From the NCBI GenBank assembly GCA_030544215.1, contig JARZZO010000013.1, forward strand, positions 30,115,229-30,179,228: a stretch of 64,000 nt of DNA, read 5' to 3'. Positions within the stretch are counted from its first letter, which is position 1. Each line of letters begins with the position of its first letter. The notes under the pieces were generated by a model. It was not told where the DNA came from, did no database searches, and was given only the letters and a program-made list of their open reading frames with translations. Shown in pieces: positions 10,288 to 19,634 of this stretch. This DNA comes from Zantedeschia hybrid cultivar (lineage: Eukaryota; Streptophyta; Magnoliopsida; Alismatales; Araceae). Both the position numbers and the translations under genes were made by a program.

Positions 10288-12776
10288 TTAGCCTTCGCTA
10301 TTTTCACCATCTACATCAACTGGGCTCTGACCGGGAGATGGGGAAGGAGAATTGTCGACCTGAACAGCATCGGCAGGGGCGGCATCGACAGGAGCGGCCT
10401 CTTCAGGAACGGCCGCGTCGCCTTCCGCCGAGGCCAAAGCCCTTTCAGCCTTAAGCTCCTTCCACCAGGCTAGAAGCTCTTCGCCTTCCTTGTCCGTCGG
10501 AAGGGCGATGCCGGTCAGGTCTACGGCCGGGCACGCCTTTTGGGCGGCGGCCAGCCCTATGCTGAACACGGACGAAGCCGCCTCAAGCTGAGCCTGTATT
10601 ATCTCCTCGGCATAATCTGGGCCAGCCTTATATCTGGCTACGGCTGTACGAACAGCCTCTTCGGCCTTAGCCTCCAGACTTACCTTCAGAGCCGAAACCT
10701 CCTCGGCATGGCGGCGGCGATCCGTGACCCGCTGGTCGACCTTGTCCTGGATTTCGGCCTTGAGAACTTCATTCGCGGCCTGGGCCTCCTCCAACTCCTT
10801 CTCGGTCTTCTCCTTCTCCTGCTCGGCCTTCGTCTTGGCCTCGGAGGAAGCGCGAGTCACCTCATTTTGCTCCTCTAGCTCAGCCCGCATCCGGGCATTT
10901 GCCTTCAGAAGCAAATCGACGCTAGTCTCGAGACCACGTCGCGCCGGGGCGCCCCCGCTAGAAGCCGATTGGTCTGATGCCTGGTCGGCGTCCCAGAGCC
11001 TTTGATGGATGGCTACCTGACGGCGAATCAGGCCACCACACGTGACCGCGGCTTATAGCCAAAAGCAAACAGAAATCAACAACCCCAAAACAAGCCAAGG
11101 GAAATATTAGACCGAGGCCCATAAAGAAGTTTTTTCTACCTGGACCGACAGTCGGGCGCACAGCATCGCCAAGTCGTCCGCAGACAACGTCTTCAGCTCG
11201 TCCTTGGCCGTCGGAAGGGTTAAGCCTCGGAGCAGGCGCAGGCACGTCCGAGAGTCCTCCAGACTCTCGTCCCTATAGATCCCCAGATTCGGGACCCATA
11301 GCTCGCGCTCATGTTCGCGAGACGCCTGCGACCCGGGACCTCCGAGGTCTTCTGTACCTACCGTCGCAACCGAAGGAGAATCGCCCCTCGACGCTTCGGG
11401 AGGCGATGAGAGCGGGGCCCCTCGGGCAGCGATTGGCCTCTTAGCTGCCGGGGCGGGCTCTATTTCATCGGGCTCATCCGCCCGGCCCCGCTTCGATAGT
11501 CGGCCGCCCCTCCGTACGACCGACTTGCCCTTTCTCTCTCGAGAGAGAGCAGCAGTGGCAGCGCGGCCCTCGACCGAAGCCGCTGTCGGTACTGCGGCCC
11601 GAGCACTCAGAGCCACGCCTCGTCCGGCCTCTCCCGCCGCCTGCGGCTGGGACGGTTGAGATCGGCCGGACTGCTGGGCCATCCGACTGAGGAGACCTTG
11701 AATCCCAGACATCCCTGCGGACAGAAGAAAAGGAGTTAGTAACTTACAGCGCACGACTCCCCACAACTCAAGGCCGACTTACCCTCGGCCGAAGCCTCAG
11801 CACCCTCTTCGGTCGGAGGAGCTTCGGCCGGAGACTCAACCTCGGCGGCTCCTTCGGTCTCCTCCGGAGCATCCTCGGGAGGGAGATAAGGAGAGACCCG
11901 AGGAGGATCCTTCGTCGGATCCGGCCAGGCCCCAGTCTGCACGAGCCGCTCCTCTTCGTTGAAAAGCTCCGCTATATCGTACGGAGCCACGGCTTCTATA
12001 AGGCTCACGATATGAAGCTGATCGGGGTTAAGGGAAGGCGGATCGGAGAGGCCTTCGGCCAGTGGTTCCCACTCAGTGGGGAAGGGCCACACACTCTTCT
12101 CCTTCTCCAAGAGAGAAACCAAGATAAACCTCCTCTTCCAACCGTGAATGGACGAAGGCTTCCCGGAAAAGATACCCCGGCCGAGGCGAGGGACAAAGCA
12201 GTACCACTCGGATTTTCCCTGTCGTTGTATCTTGAAAAGATAGCGGAAGATGTTTACCGAAGGGGTAACATCGATGTAGGCAAGCACAACAAAAAAGGCA
12301 TAGACTGTCCGCCAAGAATTAGGGAAAAATTGAGACGGGGCCAACCCGTAGAAGCACAAGAGATTGATTACGAAAGTGGGAAGGGGAAGGCGAAAACCCG
12401 CCCGAAAGCTTTCTTCATAGATGGAAAAGCTACCCGGTCGGGGAGAATTGGCCCTGGTGTTCATTCCGGGCCGATAGGGGATTGTCCACGATGGGAGCTG
12501 ATAGTAGGAGGCAATGTACTTGACCCCATCGTCATCAAGAATGCAGGCCGCCTCCGAAACAGTCTCGGCCTGACGTCGGCCGGAAGAGGAAGCCTGGCCC
12601 GTGGCGAGAACCTCTTCGGCCTCTTCAGCGTCAGACGATTCGGCCTCATCCGCCAGGAGAGAAGCAAGGGAGTTTGAAGAAAGGGGAGATGACAAGGAAG
12701 ATTCTGAAGGCTGAGACGAAGAACAATAACTTTCGGCCGAAGAATTACTATCAGCCGAGGGGGAGCTACGGAACAT
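10288..12776 (-). CDS. Antisense three-exon gene inside element A (PF04195-like N-terminus, coiled-coil C-terminus)
   Basis: On the - strand, exon 1 is 12776-11783, exon 2 is 11714-11140 and exon 3 is 11016-10288. Intron 1 (68 nt) has donor GTAAGT, a branch-like TTACTAAC and a CAG acceptor. Intron 2 (123 nt) has donor GTAG and acceptor CAG. The exon lengths (994, 575, 729) keep one frame, giving 765 codons plus a stop and no internal stop. Residues 1-80 are Ser- and acid-rich. About 85-225 resemble the plant family called 'putative gypsy type transposon' (Pfam PF04195), with the cores GFRLPLPTF, LAPSQFFPNSWR and RGIFSGKPSS. A Pro/Glu-rich linker and a basic patch rich in Lys and Arg follow. 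A long Glu/Lys/Ala coiled coil (about 560-660) precedes a conserved Cys/Trp-containing C-terminal block. Its role is unknown. The start is chosen because an ATG sits at the matching place in element B. Antisense ORFs are known in some Tat elements. Confidence 0.75.
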
Positions 12777-13029
12777 GGATCGCGGAGCAGAGAAAGAAAA
12801 TTGAGGCTTACCCTCAAATAAGATCTCCTCGACTGCCCGCCGCCTCTCAAGCAACGGAAGCTTCCCCGGCCACAACTCCAGGCAGCAGAGAGCCCCCAGC
12901 GACAGGCAGCACACTCAAAAGCACCTTCAATGGACCGTTCTTCGCCGGGGAAGCAGGGAGGCTCGGACGATTGCAGGGAGACGCAGGCGCGGGAAGAAGG
13001 GAGCGGAATAGTGCCATGGGGAGGGCTCC

Positions 13030-13038
13030 TATTTATGA
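13030..13038 (-). promoter_or_regulatory. Probable TATA box of the antisense gene in A
   Basis: Read on the - strand this is TCATAAATA, about 255 bp upstream of the chosen ATG. A better match sits at the equivalent place in element B (35236-35244). Two G-boxes (CACGTG at 13228-13233 and 13242-13247) lie about 190-210 bp farther upstream. The assignment rests on sequence and on its recurrence in B. Confidence 0.55.
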
Positions 13039-13644
13039 GATAAAGTTGAGAGCATCCCCCGCCAAAATCAACGGCCAGGATCCTCCCCCTCATCGGCATC
13101 GCCCCTCTCAGATGCGCGCCACGCACACCGTCCTTCGGCAATGATAACAGTTTGACTCCGGGATCGAGGGAAGATAATCAATGGCCGAAAGCGGTCCGAC
13201 CCTTCGGCTGATAACTCGGATGCTCGCCACGTGTTCCAATCCACGTGTCAGGGACGGGAGAGGCGGAAATCTCGGGCAGAGGGCCGAAGTGACCCGCGAT
13301 CTGCGTAGTCACCAGGCACGGCCGGGATCCTTTTGTGCTTTTAACGGGGCGACCGGATGCGCGACGCGTGTCCTGTGTTTCCTCACGACGCGACCGTTCT
13401 GACGGAGAACTCGACGTCTATCCCGTCCATTTATCAGGCCTGACATAGCCAGAAGGCTCGTCCCTTCGCAATCGAGGACGAAGGCATTCGTCACTGCATC
13501 CCGAACGGAGACGACTAAGGGCTACTGACCCTCGGCCGACCGAGGGCATTTTCTCTTCATAACAAAGCAGAAAGCTTCGGATAGCGCCTATCACGTTATT
13601 CCCCCAAGGAGGCTTCGGACTATACTCTCGCCATCTTATGAATC

Positions 13645-13671
13645 TGAGGAAGACAAGAGTGGGGGGCTATG
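13645..13671 (+). other. Polypurine tract of element A
   Basis: A purine-rich run ending GTGGGGGGCTATG lies directly before the 3' LTR, where plus-strand DNA synthesis is primed. Confidence 0.75.
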
Positions 13672-14578
13672 TGATGAGGCAGAATCCGATTCGGCCCATT
13701 AAAACAGGCCCAACGCTGAGACCAGCCCAACAGCAGCAGTAAGAGGCCCCTTGGCAGCCTTCGGCCCGTTAGCGCCCCAGCGGCCCTCGGCCCAGTAAGC
13801 AGTCCAGTGCTCTTCGGCCCGTCAGCGGCCCAATAGCCTTCGGCCCATTAGCGGCTCAGCAGCCCTCGGCCCAGTAGGTTTCGGCCCATCGTCGGCTCAA
13901 TCCCCTTCGGCCTAGTAGCCGTATCCGGCCCACTCCGGTGGGAGGGTTAGGCACTATGGCGGTTTACCAATAAACCAAGAACATAGTCCTATATCGGCTG
14001 CCACCGTTAAGCATCCTCTATCCTCCGCTATAAATATACGGCTATTTATTACCAAAGGTATGTTTTCGTGACCCTTAAGGACTACAGTCCAAAAAGCATT
14101 AAAGCTGCTTCTTCCACCTCTTTGACTTCTGAATCAAATCATCTTCAGAAGCTAACTTAACCGTCGGAGAGGGTTCCTAAGGGCCAAAGCCCGGGACTCC
14201 TGCTGACTGGTTTTTCTTTTTCTTTCCCACCTGCAGGGGCTCGGTTTGAATCTTCGCCGACCTCCCCGAGTCGGTCTCGGCCACCGACCTCGGACTTCTT
14301 CCTCCGGTCTCGACGCCATTCGCTGGCTGGTCCTCGCCTAAAGGTGCTTCGGCTCCGTCCCGCACCAGCTGTCCCTCAACCGGAGGAGCTTCGGCCGCAC
14401 CTTCCGTAGGCTAGCCCACATCCGACCGGGCGACTCTCGGCTTCGGATCTTTGGCCTCGTCTCCGCCCTCGCCGCGTTCCGGATCCCCGTTGGGCCCCTT
14501 CTTCGATCCGATCCAGCTTCGGATCCCAACTTCGGATTCCAGCTTCGGAATCCGGTCGTGATAGCTTTGGCTACATCA
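13672..14578 (+). repeat. 3' LTR of element A
   Basis: This 907-bp LTR starts TGATGAGG and ends CTACATCA. It carries 13 bp (around AGTAAGCAG) that are missing from the 5' copy. The target duplication CTATC follows at 14579-14583. Confidence 0.95.
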
Positions 14579-14583
14579 CTATC

Positions 14584-16545
14584 GAAAAAAAAGGACAAGA
14601 AAAGAGACATTGAGAAAATTAAGTGCCTTGAGAAGGTGGTGTATCTCCCCCCTTCCACTCTCCTATGTTATTACTTCCTAATCCATAATAAGAATGTGAT
14701 AAATAGAAATGTGGGGATTAATCATGAAAGTGGAAATAGGAAAGATGATGGGGAAGGGGTATATGAGTGTGTGGCTATTGCTTTCTTAAAAACTTGTGGA
14801 GCATTTAAGGAATTGGACAAATGTAATAAAGTGGAAGCAATAGAGATGGAAGCAAAAGAGGGAAAACAAGGAGATCCAACAACAAATACTTGACAAGAGA
14901 TATCTAATGGCTAATATTTGCTTAGGATAGATGAAGTATATAAAGAATATTTTTTATTTAGCATAGGTAATGAAAAAGTCAAATTAATTAGTATGTATTT
15001 TCTTCATAGAAACTAAAGATTGAGGATTTTGATTATTTCAAACTAATCAAAATTTGGCTATTCGAATGTACCCATTCAATTAATGATGCCACAACAAATG
15101 AGTTTTCTATAAGTAGCTAAAGTTGCTTCATTTTTTAAGACTACTTTAATTTCAAGAGTAAGTTAATTCAACCTTTGTTCTAGAAACGATAGTTTGCCAA
15201 CTTATTGACTCATATTAGATATTATATCTAAAATCATACACTTAGAACTATAGGAACATTGTTCATATTAAGCAAATTAATCTATCTATTCATAACATTC
15301 CCTATTCAGCTTATTAATAAATTTTATTTAACAATATTTAGTCACATTTTACATTGAATAACAATGAAACTTCTAGATGCATATCTATCTATTAATATTA
15401 AATCACAATTAAATTAAAATAAAATAACAATAACCTAATAAAATCAACAAAATACATAATCACTGAATTGAATACATATACTCACCCTTAATACTCATAT
15501 CATCATCATGGTCTAACATGTTGTAATAAATAACTTTGAAATAAGAAAGGTACCATGCTGCTAAAACATATAATGTCATGGAGGTCCACTAACCTAATTG
15601 TCAATACTACATGTAATTTTTGAATTAAGAAATAGTTTAAGTATATTTCACCTTTTCATAAGTAATACTAAGCTATGGACCATGCCTTTCCATTTATACC
15701 ATTAAAATATGTTTAACTATAAATTAATGATCACTCTTCATCTATAACAAATCCATGCAAAACGGATACTTGCACATGTTTTCCATGAAGAAAACTCTTT
15801 ATGAAGGAAGATAGATCATATCATTTCAAGTGCATTATATGATCATACATATCATCTATCATATTCTTAACATGCATCTTATCATCATATCATAATAGCA
15901 CCATGAAGACATCACTTGCTTAACATATGACAAATAACCAAACTACAACATAGATGCATCATCATCATCTTCTTTACTCAGTGACCAGGCCATTACCACC
16001 AAGTCTTCAACTACGCAGTCGGGAGACACTCTCATGTCCCACCCAGAGTCAATGTAATCCACAAGTAGACATACCTTCAAGATTTTCTTACCTGTAGTCT
16101 CATGTTCATACATTACCTTATAGTCTTAACCGAATAGACAAAAGATTTACTCCCAACGTCTCTCTAACTCTCTCTAAGGTTTATGGATGCACTAGAGGGC
16201 TCTAATCACGCAAGGGAACTATATATACACATCTAAGTATGAGTTCTAGGCAGAATACTCTCCTTACGCAAGGAAACTACAAGGTTCGATTCAGTCTGGG
16301 CAACCTCTCTGAATCGTGTCAACCCGATGTGGCGTGTTTCAGGCTCCTAGTAGGAATTCGATTAGGAAACTAACAACCTAAATCACATCATCAAAGGATG
16401 ACGTCTCTTATGATCCACCTAAATTGCATCACCTGTACGTGACGCATTTCAAGCTTCTACCCAAAACCTTCTAGTGGGCTCCTAATAGGCCTAGCTGAGG
16501 CTACTAATGGATCCTAGACTCTATTAAGCTCCTAACACCTCGGGT
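14584..16545 (-). repeat. AT-rich DNA, its right part probably a decayed LTR on the - strand
   Basis: No gene was seen. Read on the - strand, 16551 starts TGTAACACCC directly after a purine tract, which is how a Ty3/Gypsy 3' LTR begins. A TATA-like ATATATAG follows at about 16218-16227. The distal end of this LTR could not be found and the AT-rich DNA continues without a border to element A. The left part may simply be host intergenic DNA. Confidence 0.4.
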
Positions 16546-16551
16546 GTTACA

Positions 16552-16860
16552 CCCTCTCCCCCTTAAAGCAAATTCATCCTCGAATTTCAAGCATCACACA
16601 ACAAACAAACAAAGCAATACAATTTATAATCTACTTCTTGTACCTTCCCTGTCGTCTTCATCTGGGTCCATGCTGTCTCGGGTCAAAGCAAAAACTTGTG
16701 CTGGGGCTCTCGGTCGATTCGGTGTAGTTATTGGAATAGCCTTCATCTTGGGACAATCCTTAATCCGGTGGCCAATCTCGCCGCATCCATAGCACTTGCT
16801 CACTGCCCACATGCACTCTCCTCTATGTATCTGACATTCCTTGGTCCTTCAGTGTTGCTT
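16552..16860 (-). pseudogene. Ty3/Gypsy gag zinc-knuckle remnant and polypurine tract
   Basis: On the - strand a short open stretch (16812-16624) encodes a CCHC knuckle, CYGCGEIGHRIKDC, preceded by a CX2HX3C-like pattern (16813-16845). This is the double-finger arrangement of Del/Tekay-type Gag. A tail of about 40 residues leads to a stop, then a sequence resembling the usual 3' end of such elements (CGAGGATGAATTT...AAGGGGGAGAGGG) and the LTR start at 16551. Protease, RT and integrase are missing, so this is an internally deleted copy. Confidence 0.65.
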
Positions 16861-16959
16861 TGTTCTCTTCTAGAAATACCTCGCGCTCTGCTCCCCTGAC
16901 AAACTTGTAATGCTTCCTCTCCACCGGCCCGGTTCAGTCATGCCAACTTACTACGAACT

Positions 16960-17721
16960 GTCAATTTGGGAATACCACAATAGAAACAACCCACACATCT
17001 TACATAGACAATGAAGAGTATAAGCATGAGACAAGACATGAAATAATAACCCACCCTTCATAGTCACATCAAAATAAACTACTAAGCTATATAAATCTGA
17101 TATAGCCACTACTACAATATCCATGATCTCTCCAAACGAAAATAAAAGTACATCATATTTGCTGAAATAAAACTAACCTATACATCTTTTACTATCCTAG
17201 AATCTGAAAATAAATAAACAACACCTGCTAAGATAATCTTGAACTCAAAGATCAAGCTTCACGGTCCTCAAGCTCAACCTCAGCCTCTTGGTTCTCTGAA
17301 AAATAATTGTTTTAAGTAAGGGTGAGTCATATAAAACTCAGTAAGCTCAGAATCTATAAAGACATAGGTTTTGCATATCTATAATATAAAAGAACTTACA
17401 TACATCTTATCTAAACATAAATATTTATTCTAACATATAATATAAATTCTTCAACCTAGCATACCTTCTTTGATATTACAACATGATAACATAAATAACA
17501 TGCACGGGCTACAGATGACCTATTTACATAAACATGAATACGGCAGCATGTTAACATATGAAATATGACTTAATTACAGCAATTAAACATGTATATATAA
17601 TTATGCATTAACATGGAATATGCATATAGATCAACTAGCTTGATCATGACTTTGCAAGGGCACGTTATACATAACTTAAACATGAAATCCCAACATATAT
17701 AATGACATGAAAATATGCATC
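16960..17721. other. AT-rich DNA without genes
   Basis: No coding signal was seen. It may be the 5' part of the truncated - strand element described above, but no repeat of the 14.6-16.5 kb sequence was recognised. It ends abruptly where homology to the element B LTR begins (17722). Confidence 0.4.
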
Positions 17722-18048
17722 GCCTGCCATAAGAAAAGTACTCTCATCCACTTACTATAAAGGAAGTACTGCTTGCATCAGAAAAGGAACGCAATTAAGT
17801 CCTCATCCCTCTTTTAGTACCTCGTTATTATCCTTAATCCGAGACTGACTTGACCATCGAAGGGGGTTCCCCTGGGCCGAGACCCAGGACCCTTGTTGAC
17901 AGTTCTTGCTCCCCGCAAGTAGCCATGTCTTCTCTCCCCTGAACCCCCAGAGCCTTCTTGGTCTCGGATCATCCTCCCGGTTCCGGACTCATTGCGGATT
18001 CTTGGACCTCTCATCTCAGCAACACCCGTGAGAGCCTCGGCTACATCA
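17722..18048 (+). repeat. 5' LTR of element B, truncated
   Basis: It matches 52322-52639 of the 3' LTR and ends GGCTACATCA. The first 248 bp or so, including the TATA region, are missing, so B cannot be transcribed from its own promoter. No left target duplication remains. Confidence 0.88.
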
Positions 18049-18050
18049 CT

Positions 18051-18068
18051 TGACGTCGTCCGTGGAAA
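18051..18068 (+). other. Degenerate primer-binding site of element B
   Basis: TGACGTCGTCCGTGGAAA corresponds to the site of element A at the same distance from the LTR. It differs at four positions, all transitions, as expected from decay of methylated cytosines. Confidence 0.65.
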
Positions 18069-18080
18069 ACTTATACAGCC

Positions 18081-19634
18081 ATGGCTCATTGACCGCAGAC
18101 GAGAGAACAGTCTGGGTAAGAGGAACCAGAGATAAGGGTGGCTCCTGCTCAATCACTTGGACCCGCCGAAGGGGTGCCCATTCAACCGCAAGGACCATCA
18201 ATCCCGGATCCTACCCCTCGCCGAAAGGACATGATAGACGAACTCTCCCAGCAGGTAGCGACCCTGACCGCTACCGTTATTGCTTTTGACCCCCTGCACG
18301 ATATGGTCTCGGCCATTGCTGAACACATGGGTTTGTTGAACCCACCGGCTCGGCCAGTATTGCCACATCCTCAATTTTGAATGGCGGGTCCGTTCTCGGC
18401 CGGTCAACCAGGGAATTCATGGGGTTATCCTCCCAAGGGCCCCTCGGCCCACAATGACCCCTATGAATTCCAGGGACAATATCCGCACACCAGTCATCTA
18501 CCGACTGAACCGAACATTGCTTCGTCCAGGACCCATCCAGCAACTGCCAAAGGGCGCTCGGCAGCAACTGCCGCCACAACACCGGAGCTTGACCGTAAGC
18601 TAACGGAGATGAGAAAGAAGATGCAGGAGATGGTGTCTCGGCCGTATGGGGCTCCTTTGGCCATCACCATCATCGAATAGTCCCCCTTTGCAATGGATGT
18701 ACCATCAAACTTCAAATTACCGAAAGGGCCATTATATGATGGGATGACTGACCTGGTTAGCCATTTTCAAAGGTTTAACTCTTACCTCTCGTTACGAGGG
18801 GAGCCGAAGCTATTCGCTGTCGGCTTTTTCCCCTCACTCTTGAAAAAACAGCTTCTACCTGGTTTGAGACCCTACCCTCAAATTCAATTCATTCTTTAGT
18901 TCAGCTCGGTCAATTGTTTATTGACCAAATTTACGATGCCACTCGGCAATGTAAGACTTCAGCTAGCTTCCAGGCCATTCGGCAAGAGGCGGCCGAGACC
19001 CTTCGAGATTATTTTACCAAGTTCCGCACAGAGGCGGCCCATATCCCAAACTTGGATAACTCTATCGTTGTCTCGGTTATAATCAACGGCTGCACCAACG
19101 AAGGATTACTCATCTCCATTGGGAAGCGCCATCCACCAACATTCCAAGATCTGGTGGTGCGGGCGCACAAATACATCAACCGAGAGGCGCTGATGATGGC
19201 CAAGAATAAGAAAGTTACCGAATCCGTCCCGACACCAGTACCATCAACAACTCGTCAACCACAGGACGACTTCGACTCCTCCCGGAAGAGGTTCAGAACA
19301 GAAGACGACTGGGCCCGTGAACGCTCCCGCCCCCCTCGTCCTCAACATCCACCTCTACCGACTCCTTCAAGGTTACTCATGGAAGTCAAAGGCATGCTTT
19401 GCCAACCCGAGCGCATAAGAACAGATCCCCGCCGAAGGGACCCGCAGAAATACTGCAAATACCACCCAAAAGCTGGTCACTCCACGGACGAGTGCCGACA
19501 CCTCCGGCTGGAGATAGAGTGCCTTGTCCGAGAGGGGCGCCTACCCCAGTATGACCGCAACAAGCAACCATAGCAGTAGGCCCGGGACCAACTGGTGGCA
19601 TCTCGGCAACCCCAGCTTTTGCTCAAGGACAAAC
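18081..19634 (+). pseudogene. gag of element B (interrupted, cut off by element C)
   Basis: The frame opens at ATG 18081 and hits stops almost at once. Gag homology continues over 18138-18380, 18381-18680 and 18693-18899 with stops and at least one frameshift near 18800-18900. A long open part (18914-19573) covers the second half of the gag domain, the basic linker and a CX2HX3GHX4C knuckle at about 19457-19495. The stop at 19571-19573 is followed by about 60 bp that belong to the gag-protease spacer, where element C is inserted. Residue for residue it parallels gag of element A. Confidence 0.88.
19630..19634. repeat. Target site duplication of C, left copy (CAAAC)
   Basis: CAAAC precedes the 5' LTR of C and is repeated at 27998-28002 after its 3' LTR. 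Confidence 0.93.

Larger units (their letters stand above)
3068..14578 (+). mobile_element. Element A: complete Ty3/Gypsy (Tat-type) LTR retrotransposon
   Basis: Two LTRs (3068-3961 and 13672-14578), both TG..CA, bound the element. The 5-bp target duplication CTATC sits at 3063-3067 and 14579-14583. Between them, in order, are a primer-binding site, gag, protease, RT, RNase H, an extra RNase H, integrase, a 69-bp tandem array, an antisense gene and a polypurine tract. A second RNase H between the first one and integrase is a hallmark of the Tat lineage of plant Ty3/Gypsy elements, as is coding capacity downstream of integrase. The LTRs differ by about 27 substitutions (counted by eye) plus a 13-bp gap, roughly 3%, so the insertion is not recent. 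Gag-pol carries many stops, so the copy is non-autonomous now. Confidence 0.95.

Noticed and set aside
10288..12914. Three independent antisense ORFs in element A
   Set aside because: They join in phase through two GT-AG introns, and the same joins recur in B, so they are exons of one gene.
12776..12914. Start of the antisense gene at 12914
   Set aside because: The extension upstream of 12776 is not conserved in B, whereas an ATG at the 12776 position is. A GAGGGTAAGCC donor-like word just upstream in both elements leaves some doubt about a 5' UTR intron.
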